From: Agrobacterium tumefaciens
Lineage (GTDB): Bacteria > Pseudomonadota > Alphaproteobacteria > Rhizobiales > Rhizobiaceae
Direction: 5' to 3'
Assembly: GCF_017726655.1 (NCBI RefSeq)
Contig: NZ_CP072308.1
Span: forward strand, 2,492,001 to 2,556,000
Length of the DNA: 64,000 nucleotides
How positions within the stretch are numbered: position 1 is the stretch's first letter; each line of letters starts with the position of its first letter. The position numbers and the translations under genes are program-made. The notes under the pieces are model-generated. The model ran no database searches, was not told where the DNA came from, and was given only the letters and a program-made list of their open reading frames with translations. Below are positions 49,959 to 59,775 of the stretch, piece after piece.

Positions 49959-51404
49959 TTACTTGATCAACGGCAGAAGATCGTTGATCGACTTTTTCGC
50001 ATCTCCGTAGAACATGCGCGTATTGTCCTTGTAGAACAGCGGGTTCTCGATGCCGGAGTAACCTGTGCCCTGGCCGCGCTTGGAGACGATGACGAGTTTC
50101 GACTTCCACACTTCCAGAACCGGCATGCCTGATATGGGTGAGTTCGGATCGTCCTGGGCTGCCGGGTTGACGATGTCGTTCGAGCCGATGACGATGACGA
50201 CGTCGGTGCTTGGGAAATCGTCGTTGATCTCGTCCATTTCCAGCACGATGTCGTAGGGCACCTTCGCTTCGGCGAGCAGCACGTTCATGTGGCCGGGAAG
50301 ACGGCCGGCCACCGGATGAATGGCGAAGCGCACGGTCTTGCCGTCGGCGCGCAGCTTGCGCGTCAGTTCCGACACCGCGCTCTGGGCCTGTGCCACCGCC
50401 ATGCCGTAACCGGGGACGATGATGACGCTGTCGGCGTCGTTGAGTGCCGCGGCCACACCTTCGGCGTCGATCGCCACTTGTTCCCCCTCGATTTCCATCG
50501 CCGGGCCCGTCGTGCCGCCGAAGCCGCCGAGGATGACCGAGATGAAGGAGCGGTTCATTGCCTTGCACATGATGTAGGAGAGGATCGCACCCGAGGAGCC
50601 CACCAGCGCACCCGTGACGATCAAGAGATCGTTGCCGAGCGTGAAGCCGATGGCGGCGGCCGCCCAGCCGGAATAGCTGTTCAGCATCGAAACGACGACC
50701 GGCATGTCGGCGCCGCCGATGCCCATGATCAGGTGATAGCCGATGAAGAAGGCGGCCAGCGTCATCAGCACCAGCGTCCATGCGCCTGCGCCGTTGCAAT
50801 ACATGATGAGCAGCACGAGCGACAGGATCGCGGCACCGGCGTTCAACAGATGCCCGCCCGGCAGTTTCTTCGCCTTGCCGTCCACCTTGCCGGCAAGCTT
50901 GCCGAAGGCGACGACGGAGCCGGTGAAGGTGACCGCGCCGATGAAGACGCCGAGGAAGACCTCGACCTTCATGATCGCCAGTTCCACCGGCGTCTTGTGG
51001 GCGAGGATGGCGGAAAAGCCCGTCAGTAGGGAACGTGCGGTTTCGTCGAGCGAGGCGACATGCGCTTCCTCGATATGGGCGTTGAAGCCGATGAAGACGG
51101 CGGCAAGACCGACGAAGGAGTGAAGGGCCGCCACAAGCTGCGGCATTTCGGTCATCTGCACGCGGCTTGCGACGAAGTAGCCGAGGACGGAGCCGCCGGC
51201 CAGCATCAGGAGCACGACGAGCCATTGCCCGACGCCCTTGCTGATCTCAGGACCGAAGACGGTGGCGACGATGGCGAGACCCATTCCAACGATGCCGTAC
51301 CAGACGGCACGCTTGGCGCTTTCCTGTCCGGAAAGGCCACCGAGGGAAAGGATGAAGAGAACGGCTGCGGCAACGTAAGCCGCGGAAACAATACCAATGG
51401 TCAT
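49959..51404 (-). CDS. pntB: NAD(P) transhydrogenase subunit beta
   Basis: A 481-residue inner-membrane subunit with N-terminal membrane helices (residues 1 to about 290, including [20 protein letters not shown]) and a C-terminal NADP(H)-binding domain with [56 protein letters not shown] and NDIVNPAA. With PntA it couples proton entry to hydride transfer from NADH to NADP+. It is downstream of pntA with 20 nt between them. The length is close to the family norm (about 460-480). Confidence 0.95.
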   Translation of the reverse strand: MTIGIVSAAYVAAAVLFILSLGGLSGQESAKRAVWYGIVGMGLAIVATVFGPEISKGVGQWLVVLLMLAGGSVLGYFVASRVQMTEMPQLVAALHSFVGLAAVFIGFNAHIEEAHVASLDETARSLLTGFSAILAHKTPVELAIMKVEVFLGVFIGAVTFTGSVVAFGKLAGKVDGKAKKLPGGHLLNAGAAILSLVLLIMYCNGAGAWTLVLMTLAAFFIGYHLIMGIGGADMPVVVSMLNSYSGWAAAAIGFTLGNDLLIVTGALVGSSGAILSYIMCKAMNRSFISVILGGFGGTTGPAMEIEGEQVAIDAEGVAAALNDADSVIIVPGYGMAVAQAQSAVSELTRKLRADGKTVRFAIHPVAGRLPGHMNVLLAEAKVPYDIVLEMDEINDDFPSTDVVIVIGSNDIVNPAAQDDPNSPISGMPVLEVWKSKLVIVSKRGQGTGYSGIENPLFYKDNTRMFYGDAKKSINDLLPLIK

Positions 51405-51424
51405 TTACTTAAATCCTCGCACGC

Positions 51425-53035
51425 TCAGGACTTCTGGAACATGGCGAGCATGCGCCGTGTCACGAGGAAACCGCCGACGATGTTGATCGTCGCGATCAGG
51501 ACGGAAAGCGAGGCAAGGATCACCACCAGCCAGTTGCCGGAACCGATCTGCAGCAGCGCGCCGATGATGACGATGCCGGAAATGGCGTTGGTGACGGCCA
51601 TTAGCGGCGTGTGCAGCGAGTGGCTGACATTCCAGATGACCTGGAAACCGACGAAGCAGGCGAGCACGAAGACGATGAAGTGGCTCATGAAACTTGCCGG
51701 CGCATAAAGACCAACGAGCAACAGGATGGCCGTGCCGGCGACCAGAAGCCCGACCTGGCTCTTCGTCTGCGCCTTGAACTCCGCCTTTTCCTTGGCGTGC
51801 TTTTCCTCCGGCGTCAGCTCTTTGGCTTTTTCCTTCGGCTTCTGCGCGGCAATGGCCTGGATCTTCGGCGGCGGCGGCGGGAAGGTGATCTCGCCCTGAT
51901 AGGTAACGGTCGCGCCCCGGATGACGTCGTCTTCCATGTTGTGAACCGGCTTGCCGTCCTTCGCGGGCGTCAGATCGGTCATCATGTGGCGGATGTTGGT
52001 GGCGTAAAGCGTCGAGGCCTGCGTTGCCATGCGGCTCGGGAAATCGGTGTAGCCGATGACGATGACGCCATTGTCGGATACGACGCGCTGGTCGGGAACC
52101 GTCAGGTCGCAATTGCCGCCGCGCTCGGCGGCGAGGTCGATGATGACCGAACCCGGCTTCATCATCGCCACCATGTCGGCAAGCCACAGCTTCGGGGCGT
52201 CGCGGCCGGGGATCAGCGCCGTGGTGATGACGATATCCATCTGCGGGGCGAGTTCGCGGAATTTCTCCAGCTGCTTCTCGCGGAATTCCGGCGAGGAGGG
52301 GGCGGCATAACCGCCGGTCGCTGCACCATCCTGCTGCTGGTCGGCAAAATCGAGATAGACGAATTCCGCGCCCATGGATTCGATCTGCTCGGCCACTTCA
52401 GGGCGCACGTCGAAGGCATAAGTGATCGCGCCGAGCGATGTGGCCGTGCCGATGGCGGCAAGACCGGCAACGCCGGCGCCGATGACCAGCACCTTGGCGG
52501 GCGGCACCTTGCCGGCGGCCGTCACCTGACCGGTGAAGAAGCGGCCGAAATTATTGCCGGCCTCGATGACCGCACGATAGCCGGCGATATTGGCCATGGA
52601 AGACAGGACGTCCATCTTCTGGGCGCGGGAGATACGCGGCACCATGTCCATGGCGATGACGTTCGCGCCTTTTTGCTTCGCCTGTTCCAGAAGGTCCTTG
52701 TTCTGGGCGGGATAGAAGAACGAGATCAGAGTCTTGTCCGAAGACAGGCGATCAATTTCCGCCGTTCCCGGCGGGCGAACCTTGGCGATGATATCGGAGC
52801 CGCTGTAAAGCGCCTCGGCGCTGTCGACCACCGTCACGCCGGCTGCGCGATAGGCGTCGTCAGAAAAGCCGGCCGCCTTGCCGGCCCCTGCCTCGACGAC
52901 GCACTCATAGCCGAGTTTCTGCAAAGCCTGCGCGCTGTCAGGCGTCATGGCGACCCGCGCTTCACCTTCATAGAGTTCTCTTGGTGTCCCGATTCTCAAA
53001 ACTGCTCTCCCATTCCCGTCCTGATAAGCCGTCAT
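51425..53035 (-). CDS. pntA: NAD(P) transhydrogenase subunit alpha (fused form)
   Basis: A 536-residue subunit with the NAD-binding domain (residues about 10-390; [52 protein letters not shown]) and a C-terminal part with four membrane helices ([20 protein letters not shown] onward) joined by a Lys/Glu-rich linker. In many alphaproteobacteria these are two genes; here they are fused as in enterobacteria. The ATG at 53035 gives a short N-terminal extension; a TTG start preceded by GGGAG a dozen codons later (at [11 protein letters not shown]) is a real alternative. Confidence 0.94.
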   Translation of the reverse strand: MTAYQDGNGRAVLRIGTPRELYEGEARVAMTPDSAQALQKLGYECVVEAGAGKAAGFSDDAYRAAGVTVVDSAEALYSGSDIIAKVRPPGTAEIDRLSSDKTLISFFYPAQNKDLLEQAKQKGANVIAMDMVPRISRAQKMDVLSSMANIAGYRAVIEAGNNFGRFFTGQVTAAGKVPPAKVLVIGAGVAGLAAIGTATSLGAITYAFDVRPEVAEQIESMGAEFVYLDFADQQQDGAATGGYAAPSSPEFREKQLEKFRELAPQMDIVITTALIPGRDAPKLWLADMVAMMKPGSVIIDLAAERGGNCDLTVPDQRVVSDNGVIVIGYTDFPSRMATQASTLYATNIRHMMTDLTPAKDGKPVHNMEDDVIRGATVTYQGEITFPPPPPKIQAIAAQKPKEKAKELTPEEKHAKEKAEFKAQTKSQVGLLVAGTAILLLVGLYAPASFMSHFIVFVLACFVGFQVIWNVSHSLHTPLMAVTNAISGIVIIGALLQIGSGNWLVVILASLSVLIATINIVGGFLVTRRMLAMFQKS

Positions 53036-53136
53036 AGCCCATTTCGGGCGTTTTTGTCTTGTTATTGCTGTTTTCTACCTGCGGCGGATTGACAGGCCGG
53101 AAAAGCCCATTTTCGGCCATGGCGGTACGGCGGCAA

Positions 53137-53164
53137 CAAAAAACCCGGCGCCGAAACGCCGGGT
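53137..53164 (-). terminator. Rho-independent terminator of the MFS transporter gene
   Basis: ACCCGGCG and CGCCGGGT form an 8-bp stem with loop TTTCGG on the minus strand, followed by TTTTTTG. It lies 27 nt past the MFS stop. Confidence 0.8.
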
Positions 53165-53190
53165 GATTTCCACAGTCTATCGGGTGTCAC

Positions 53191-55074
53191 TCAATCCATG
53201 GCATGGATATCGCGATCCTTGGTTTCCGGCAGGAACAGCAGGCCGATGACCAGCGTGATGCCTGCAAAGATGATCGGATACCAGAGGCCATAATAGATAT
53301 CGCCCTTCGCCGCGCTCATCGCAAAGGCGGTGGCGGGCAGAAGACCGCCGAACCAGCCGTTGCCGATGTGGTATGGCAGCGACATGCCGGAGTAGCGGAT
53401 GCGGGTCGGGAACAGTTCCACCAGCAATGCTGCGATCGGGCCATAGACCATCGTCACGTAGATGACGAGGACGGTCAAAACCGCGATGATGACGACCCAG
53501 TTCACGGCAGCCGGATCGGCTACCATCGAGAAGGTGCCGCCGCCGGCCACAGTGTAGACGGCCATTTCGGCTGCACCACCGGTTTCGGCCGGAGTGAGCA
53601 GCTTGTCAGCCACCAGCTTGTCGGTCGCAACCATCTTCTTGTCGGCGGCGCGAACGGCATCGGCATTGAGGTTCAGTTCCGGGTTTGCGGCAATGAAGGC
53701 GTCCAGTTTTGCGTCAGGCACCTGTGCCGCGCCGCGCACCAGCGGGTAGCCGCCATCGTGAAGCGCCATGTTGACCTGCTTCTGGAAGGCCCTGTCCTTG
53801 GCTGCGGCATCCGCGCCAGCGGCGACGGCGTCGTAGCTGGTGATGGTGGCGTCGCCGATCTTGACGGTGGCCGGCTGGCCGGCCGGCCCCGCGACCACGT
53901 CATAAGGCACGGAATTGCGCGTCAGGAACGAGGTTGCGATATCGCAGGATGTGGTGAACTTTGCCGTTCCGGTCGGGTTGAACTGGAATTTGCAGTCGCC
54001 GGGTGCGGCGCTGACGGTGGCGCGAACGCTGGACTGCGCCTGTGCAAGCGCCGGGTTACCTGCCCAGGTCAGAGCCTTGAACAGCGGGAAGTAGGTCAGC
54101 ATGGCAAGGATCAGACCAGCCATGATGATCGGCTTGCGGCCGATCTTGTCGGACAGCCAGCCGAAGATGACGAAGAAGCTGGTGCCGAGAATGAGCGCTG
54201 CCGCCACCATGATGTTGGCGGACTGGCCGTCGACCTTCAGAATGCTCTGCAGGAAGAACAGCGCGTAGAACTGGCCGGTGTACCAGACAACGGCCTGGCC
54301 GATGACGGCGCCGACAAGCGCGATGAGCGCGATCTTGGCGTTTTTCCACTGGCCGAAAGCTTCGCTCAGCGGCGCTTTCGACGTCTTGCCCTCTTCCTTC
54401 ATCTTCTTGAAGGCAGGAGATTCGTTCATCTTCAGACGGATCCAGACGGATACGCCGAGCAGCAAAACGGAAACGAGGAAAGGAATGCGCCAGCCCCAGG
54501 CAGCGAAAGCTTCCTTGCCGAGTGCAAACTGCACGCCGAGAATGACCACCAGCGACAGGAACAGGCCGAGCGTCGCCGTCGTCTGGATCCAGGAGGTGTA
54601 GTAACCTCTGCGACCATTGGGGGCATGCTCGGCAACATAGGTTGCAGCGCCGCCATATTCACCGCCAAGCGCCAGACCCTGCAGCATGCGCAGAACGATC
54701 AGGATGATCGGAGCGGCAATGCCGATCTGCGATGCGCTGGGCAGCACGCCGACGAGGAAGGTGGACACACCCATGATGAGGATGGTGATGAGGAAGGTAT
54801 ATTTACGTCCGACGATATCGCCGAGCCGGCCAAAGACCAGCGCGCCAAAGGGGCGCACGAGGAAGCCGGCGGCGAAGGCCAGCAGCGCGAAGATGTTACG
54901 CGTCGTTTCCGGATACTGGCTGAAGAAGTTCGCGCCGATGTAGATCGCGAGCGAACCGTAAAGATAGAAGTCGTACCATTCGAAGACCGTTCCGAGAGAA
55001 GAGGCGAAAATCACCTTCTTCTCTTCACCCGTCATTGGACGGGCGGCGCCGCTTACGGCTGCAACATTTGCCAT
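53191..55074 (-). CDS. MHS-type MFS transporter with large inserted domain
   Basis: A 627-residue major facilitator of the metabolite:H+ symporter family. FASSLGTVFEWYDFYLYGSL, FGRLGDIVGRKYTFL and QGLALGGEYGGAATYVAEHA are classical MHS marks. Usual members have 430-450 residues. Here about 185 residues (roughly 338-524) are inserted between membrane segments 8 and 9. The insert is hydrophilic, probably periplasmic, has a Cys pair (Cys-361, Cys-377) and ends just before VNWVVIIAVLTVLVIYVTMV. Similar long MHS proteins occur in other alphaproteobacteria as far as I recall. The substrate may be a dicarboxylate, osmolyte or aromatic acid. Confidence 0.88.
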   Translation of the reverse strand: MANVAAVSGAARPMTGEEKKVIFASSLGTVFEWYDFYLYGSLAIYIGANFFSQYPETTRNIFALLAFAAGFLVRPFGALVFGRLGDIVGRKYTFLITILIMGVSTFLVGVLPSASQIGIAAPIILIVLRMLQGLALGGEYGGAATYVAEHAPNGRRGYYTSWIQTTATLGLFLSLVVILGVQFALGKEAFAAWGWRIPFLVSVLLLGVSVWIRLKMNESPAFKKMKEEGKTSKAPLSEAFGQWKNAKIALIALVGAVIGQAVVWYTGQFYALFFLQSILKVDGQSANIMVAAALILGTSFFVIFGWLSDKIGRKPIIMAGLILAMLTYFPLFKALTWAGNPALAQAQSSVRATVSAAPGDCKFQFNPTGTAKFTTSCDIATSFLTRNSVPYDVVAGPAGQPATVKIGDATITSYDAVAAGADAAAKDRAFQKQVNMALHDGGYPLVRGAAQVPDAKLDAFIAANPELNLNADAVRAADKKMVATDKLVADKLLTPAETGGAAEMAVYTVAGGGTFSMVADPAAVNWVVIIAVLTVLVIYVTMVYGPIAALLVELFPTRIRYSGMSLPYHIGNGWFGGLLPATAFAMSAAKGDIYYGLWYPIIFAGITLVIGLLFLPETKDRDIHAMD

Positions 55075-55572
55075 TGTCTGTCCTCCACAGATGTCCCAAT
55101 CGACGCACTGCGGAGCCCAGCTCTCTCCTCTGGACTCAACCTTACGGCTGCAATGCGCGTGACAGCAGAGTGACAGAAAATTAACCCCAGTAAGAGCGAT
55201 GCTTTCGGATTATGACTTTAGTCTAATGTGAAGCATCCCGAATATGTCGCGCTGCGGCTCCACGCCTGCTTCAGCCGGCGCCTTTTCCCTTGACAGGAAC
55301 GAGAAACCTTCTAATAGCTTCTCGCGAAGAAGGAGCATCACCTTGCGCATGCATGTTGCAGACATGTTCGTCATGGAAGGACCGGCACAATCCGCCGGCG
55401 ATGATCCGCGTCTTTCTTATTCTATCCGAATTACGGCCAAAACGACGATTAAAACCGTCTAACGTCTCTGGCCACCGCTCTCTCCCCGGTTTGGCTGGGG
55501 ATCGAGGAAGCCGCGATATGATGCGGGTTCCCACCTCACCAAAAAGAGGAGAGACAGAAAGAGAGCTTGATC
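55075..55572. promoter_or_regulatory. Divergent promoter region of the MFS gene and asd
   Basis: About 500 nt without a credible gene. It contains a nested inverted repeat at 55198-55237: outer arms GATGCTT and AAGCATC, inner arms ATTA/TAAT and GAC/GTC. This may be an operator for one of the two genes. Short open frames here have no family matches. Confidence 0.4.
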
Positions 55573-56607
55573 ATGGGTTTCAAAGTTGCAATTGCAGGCG
55601 CCACCGGCAACGTCGGTCGCGAAATGCTCAATATCCTGGCCGAACGCGGTTTTCCCGCCGATGAAGTCGTGCCGCTCGCTTCCGCCCGCTCGCAGGGCAC
55701 GGAAGTCTCCTATGGCGACCGCACGCTGAAGGTTTCGAACCTCGAGAACTACGATTTTTCCGACACGGATATCTGCCTGATGTCGGCCGGCGGCGATGTT
55801 TCCAAGAAGTGGTCGCCAAAGATCGGCCAGCAGGGCTGCGTCGTCATCGATAACTCGTCCGCCTGGCGCTACGATCAGGACGTTCCGCTGATCGTTCCGG
55901 AAGTGAACGCCGATGCGGTTGCAGGCTTCACCAAGAAGAACATCATCGCCAACCCGAATTGCTCCACGGCGCAGCTCGTTGTTGCGCTGAAGCCGCTGCA
56001 TGATTTCGCCAAGATCAAGCGCGTCGTCGTTTCCACCTACCAGTCGGTGTCCGGCGCAGGCAAGGAAGGCATGGACGAACTGTTCCAGCAGACCCGCGCC
56101 GTTTTCGTGGCCGACCCGGTCGAATCCAAGAAGTTCACCAAGCGTATCGCCTTCAACGTCATTCCGCACATCGACGTCTTCATGGAAGACGGCTACACGA
56201 AGGAAGAATGGAAGGTTCTGGCCGAAACGAAGAAGATGCTCGATCCGAAGATCAAGGTGACCTGCACGGCGGTGCGCGTTCCTGTCTTCATCGGCCATTC
56301 GGAATCGGTCAATATCGAGTTCGAAAACGAGATCACCGCCGATCAGGCCCGTGATATCCTGCGCGAAGCACCGGGTTGCCTCGTCATCGACAAGCGCGAA
56401 AACGGCGGTTACATCACGCCGGTGGAATCCGCCGGTGAAGACGCGACCTACATCTCGCGTATCCGCGAAGATGCGACGGTGGAAAATGGGCTCAACCTCT
56501 GGGTTGTTTCTGACAACCTGCGCAAGGGCGCAGCTCTTAATGCCGTCCAGATCGCCGAACTGTTGATCAATCGTGGTTTCATCAAGCCGCGCAAGGCCGC
56601 TGCCTGA
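55573..56607 (+). CDS. asd: Aspartate-semialdehyde dehydrogenase
   Basis: A 344-residue enzyme that reduces aspartyl phosphate to aspartate semialdehyde with NADPH for lysine, methionine and threonine synthesis. The nucleotide motif GATGNVG is at residues 9-15, the catalytic Cys-130 is in NPNCSTAQLV, and the C-terminal half has VPVFIGHSESVNIEFE and AALNAVQIAELL. ATG 55573 is preferred; an in-frame TTG at 55567 is possible. AGAGGAGAGA precedes the gene, and a terminator follows. Confidence 0.96.
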   Translation: MGFKVAIAGATGNVGREMLNILAERGFPADEVVPLASARSQGTEVSYGDRTLKVSNLENYDFSDTDICLMSAGGDVSKKWSPKIGQQGCVVIDNSSAWRYDQDVPLIVPEVNADAVAGFTKKNIIANPNCSTAQLVVALKPLHDFAKIKRVVVSTYQSVSGAGKEGMDELFQQTRAVFVADPVESKKFTKRIAFNVIPHIDVFMEDGYTKEEWKVLAETKKMLDPKIKVTCTAVRVPVFIGHSESVNIEFENEITADQARDILREAPGCLVIDKRENGGYITPVESAGEDATYISRIREDATVENGLNLWVVSDNLRKGAALNAVQIAELLINRGFIKPRKAAA

Positions 56608-56641
56608 TCAACGATACGATTTTTTAAGGTTCGTTAAGTAT

Positions 56642-56676
56642 AACCCGTCTGTTCTGTGTGGGGCAGGCGGGTTTTA
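56642..56676 (+). terminator. Rho-independent terminator of asd
   Basis: AACCCGTCTG pairs with CAGGCGGGTT (one G-U pair) across a 12-nt loop, followed by TTAT. Confidence 0.8.
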
Positions 56677-56826
56677 TAATTGGCGAGATCACGGCCAGTT
56701 TATTTGCAGGCTTTGCTGTCGAAAGGCAATTTAGGCCGCCAAAAGGCAGTTTTGGCACCTGAACCATGCAGTATAATGGTTTGGTTCTCGGGAAAACTCT
56801 CCCAAAAACATCGAAGGCAGATTTAG

Positions 56827-57642
56827 ATGCGGGCAATGAAGGCAATTCTGGCTGGTGTGGCCATGGTCTCGGTTCTGGCAGCGACGCCGGTCATGGCGGC
56901 GCAATGCGGCAACACCTCCGCGGGTTTTGAAGCGTGGGTCGGCGCCTTCAAGCAGGAAGCGGCGGGCCGCGGGGTCAGCGCCTCGGTGCTCGATCGCGCC
57001 TTTGCCAACGTAACCTACAATCGCGCCACGATCAGCGCCGATCGCGGCCAGCACAGCTTCAAGCTCTCCTTCGAACAGTTCATGCAGAAGCGCGGCGGTC
57101 AGACGATCATTTCGCGCGGCAAGACGATGAAGAAGAACAATGCCGCCCTCTTCGATTCGATCGAGCGCGCCTACGGTGTGCCCGCCGGTCCGCTCCTCGC
57201 CATCTGGGGCATGGAAACGGGCTTCGGCAGTTTCATGGGTAAACAGCACACGCTGTCGGCCGTTTCGACGTTGGCATTTGACTGCCGTCGTTCGGATTAT
57301 TTTACCGAGCAGCTTTATGCCGCCCTGAAGCTCGTCGGCAGCGGTTCGCTGAATGTCAACGCCAAGGGTGCCGCACATGGTGAAATCGGCCAGACGCAGT
57401 TCCTGCCGTTGAACGTGGTGCGCTACGGCGTGGATTTCGACCGCGACGGCCGCATCGATCTCGTTGGCTCGCGCGCAGATGCGCTGGCTTCCACCGCTAA
57501 CTTCCTCGTCGGCCATGGCTGGCAGCGTGGTGCAGGTTACCAGCAGGGGCAGGCGAATTATGCCGCCATCCAGGGCTGGAACGCCGCAAGCGTCTATCAG
57601 CAGGCCATCGCCTTCATCGGCAAGGCGATTGACGGCCAATAA
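56827..57642 (+). CDS. Lytic murein transglycosylase (MltB-like)
   Basis: A 271-residue periplasmic enzyme with a signal peptide (MRAMKAILAGVAMVSVLAA, cleavage near PVMAA). The MltB-type fold is indicated by FEAWVGAFKQEAAGRGVSAS, catalytic Glu-130 in AIWGMETGFGSF, GAAHGEIGQTQFLPLNV and VDFDRDGRIDLVGS. It cleaves peptidoglycan glycan strands with formation of anhydromuramic acid. No lipobox is seen, so it is soluble. The gene stands alone behind the asd terminator. Confidence 0.9.
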   Translation: MRAMKAILAGVAMVSVLAATPVMAAQCGNTSAGFEAWVGAFKQEAAGRGVSASVLDRAFANVTYNRATISADRGQHSFKLSFEQFMQKRGGQTIISRGKTMKKNNAALFDSIERAYGVPAGPLLAIWGMETGFGSFMGKQHTLSAVSTLAFDCRRSDYFTEQLYAALKLVGSGSLNVNAKGAAHGEIGQTQFLPLNVVRYGVDFDRDGRIDLVGSRADALASTANFLVGHGWQRGAGYQQGQANYAAIQGWNAASVYQQAIAFIGKAIDGQ

Positions 57643-57670
57643 GGCCGCTTCCCACGCGCGAATCACTTCC

Positions 57671-57779
57671 GTCATGCCGGACTTGATCCGGCATCCAGTC
57701 ACGGCGCGTCTGCGCCGCGAACGGGTCTTTGGCGATCAAGGACTTGATCGCACTGGACCCCGGATCAAGTCCGAGTGAC
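57671..57779. repeat. Rhizobial-type palindromic intergenic element
   Basis: The arms GTCATGCCGGACTTGATCC (continuing GGCATCCAGT, 57671-57699) and 57752-57779 are imperfect inverted repeats; the second reads ACTGGACCCCGGATCAAGTC plus CGAGTGAC. The middle holds a smaller GC-rich stem. This matches the class of repeated palindromes with GGACTTGATCC arms that are scattered in intergenic regions of Rhizobiaceae. It lies between two converging genes and may act as bidirectional terminator. Confidence 0.65.
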
Positions 57780-57816
57780 GAAGTTGAATGTTATTGGCGG
57801 AGGCTACACGCCTTAA

Positions 57817-58458
57817 TCACAGATCGGGGCGGCGAAAGTCGCCGGTTTTGCCGTCCATCACCCACAATTCGCCGGTCGAAATATCGAACCATGCGCCGTG
57901 CAGCTTCACCTTGCCGGCGGTTTCCTGTGCCTTGACGAAAGGGAAGCCGCGCAGATTGGTGATGGAGTTGCGGATGGAAACGCGTTCCAGCGCCGTCTGC
58001 CGCTCGGAGGCGGTCATCACATCGTTGCTCTGGATTTGCGAGGCGGCCGACTTGACCATGTTCATCCACTTGCCAATGAAATCGCCGGGCGACAACGGCT
58101 CGAGATTGGGATCGAGTGCTGCCTGGATGCCGCCGCAGCGGCCGTGACCCATGACGACGATGTCCTTTACCTTCAGAACCTGAACAGCATATTCGATGGC
58201 GGCGGAGGTTGCGTGATATTGCCCGTCGGGCTCGAAGGGTGGCACCATGTTGGCAACGTTGCGGACGACGAACAACTCTCCCGGTCCGCAGTCGAAAATG
58301 GTTTCCGGTGCCGAACGGGAGTCACAACAGGCGATGAACAGCGTTTGCGGTTTCTGTCCGGTTTCCGCCAGAACGCGGTATCTTTCGCGCTCATCGGCAT
58401 AGCGGCCGCTCATGAAGTTCTTATAGCCGTTGAGAAGGTTTTCCGGAAAATCTTTCAT
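57817..58458 (-). CDS. Beta-class carbonic anhydrase
   Basis: A 213-residue zinc enzyme interconverting carbon dioxide and bicarbonate. The zinc ligands are Cys-44, His-105 and Cys-108 (FIACCDSR and GHGRCGG); Asp-46 and Arg-48 form the catalytic dyad. VRNVANMVPPFEPDGQYHAT and AIEYAVQVLKVKDIVVMGH are conserved. No signal peptide, so cytoplasmic. The length and motifs are those of bacterial Can/CynT proteins. Confidence 0.93.
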   Translation of the reverse strand: MKDFPENLLNGYKNFMSGRYADERERYRVLAETGQKPQTLFIACCDSRSAPETIFDCGPGELFVVRNVANMVPPFEPDGQYHATSAAIEYAVQVLKVKDIVVMGHGRCGGIQAALDPNLEPLSPGDFIGKWMNMVKSAASQIQSNDVMTASERQTALERVSIRNSITNLRGFPFVKAQETAGKVKLHGAWFDISTGELWVMDGKTGDFRRPDL

Positions 58459-58629
58459 CTATCGCAGTACCGTTGTGGTTGGACCGAGATCAAGAGAGGA
58501 ACTCGGTGCGTTGAAGACCAATCCGTTGGAGCGTTTTCGCTTTTCTAAGCCGTAAAACCGCCCCAACTCCCTATGTGCCGCATTCCGATCGGAAAACCCG
58601 CCCCGATTTTCCTGGAGATGCTCTGCCCG

Positions 58630-59505
58630 CTATTTGCGCCTGCTGCGCGAAGGATGCAAGAGATGACGCATCTGCACCATGGCCATGGGTGTGGAGAGAC
58701 TTGACGAGTCGGTCTCCAGCGTCAGTTCGTTCATGTCGCGTTTTTTGGTGCGGGCGAGGACTTCGAACACGCTGGCGGTTGCCAGCTGCAGCGCCTTTTC
58801 ATCGTCCAGACCCTCCAGCAGGCGGGCGAGGAACAGCGCCGACATCAGGTCGCCGAGGCCGTTCGGTGCATTTTCGATAGCGCGGTGTTCGGCGAGAAGC
58901 GCATGGCGGCCGCTGAGATAAAGATTGCCGGTTCCGCCCGTCATCATCGGTACCGCCGAGGTGACCAGCATTTTCGGCGGGCCGAGGGCGAGGGCGGCAT
59001 CCATGATGGCATTGTTGGTCTCAAGCTCCGCGCCACTCATCCACGCCAGTTCGTATCGATTGGGCGTCGCGACAGTCGCCAGCGGAATGAGTTCGTCGCG
59101 GATGGCTTCGGCGGTCTCGAGCGGAATATAGAGCCCGCCCAGATCGCCCATGACCGGATCGCAGGCGTAGATCAGCGCCGGGTTCTTTTCCTTGAGGTTG
59201 CGGATCAGCCTTGCGGTGGAGCGAACCTGCGCGGCGCTGCCGAAATAGCCGGTCAGTACGGCCTTGACCTCGCCTATCCATCTGGCGTTTTCGAGGTCGC
59301 TCATTGCCTTGTCGAAATCGTCGTCCTGAAAGCGCATGCGGGTGGAGGGGCCGTGCCCGGGATGCCAGGGCATGACGATAGTCGGCACCGCCCAGACCGG
59401 ATAACCGAGCGTCTCTAGCGCAAAGACGGCGGCGCGGTTGCCGACGGAGCCACGCATGACGTGGCTGGAAATGACGATGACGGCACCCTGCGTATTGTCC
59501 TGCAT
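58630..59505 (-). CDS. pdxY: Pyridoxal kinase
   Basis: A 291-residue ribokinase-fold enzyme phosphorylating pyridoxal with ATP in vitamin B6 salvage. It shows VIVISSHVMRGSVGNRAAVF, the VYACDPVMGDLGG-like IYACDPVMGDLGGLYIP, TPNRYELAWMSGAELET and the late anion-hole motif NGLGDLMSALFLARLL. In most members this last motif is GTGDxF; here NGLGDL is typical of PdxY/PdxK. ATG 59505 is chosen over an in-frame ATG at 59559, which precedes a non-conserved stretch. Confidence 0.9.
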   Translation of the reverse strand: MQDNTQGAVIVISSHVMRGSVGNRAAVFALETLGYPVWAVPTIVMPWHPGHGPSTRMRFQDDDFDKAMSDLENARWIGEVKAVLTGYFGSAAQVRSTARLIRNLKEKNPALIYACDPVMGDLGGLYIPLETAEAIRDELIPLATVATPNRYELAWMSGAELETNNAIMDAALALGPPKMLVTSAVPMMTGGTGNLYLSGRHALLAEHRAIENAPNGLGDLMSALFLARLLEGLDDEKALQLATASVFEVLARTKKRDMNELTLETDSSSLSTPMAMVQMRHLLHPSRSRRK

Positions 59506-59775
59506 CACGGCCTTCTTGCTTTCATACGTCGCAGAAATCCCGCAAGAACCCCTGCCCAAAGATCAAGATGCGCTCTCATGACATATCGCACGTCCGGTTT
59601 CCACCCTTATTCCCGCAAGGGTCTGTCCCGCTAAAGCATGGCGGGGGAGGGCATGTCGACGACGCCGGACAGCTGCTGCGTTGCAATCAGGTGGGCACCT
59701 CTATGTTTTTGTTTATGCAACGGCATATCGGAAATCCGCGTTACACTTTCCCGGTCGATACCCTATAGTCGTACC

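Noticed and set aside
51611..53092. 493-residue open frame opposite pntA
   Set aside because: Shadow of pntA with repetitive charged composition and no ribosome binding site.
53203..55173. 656-residue open frame on the plus strand opposite the MFS transporter gene
   Set aside because: It is antisense to a clear MHS transporter, has biased His/Arg/Asp/Glu-rich composition typical of shadow frames in GC-rich DNA, and matches no family.
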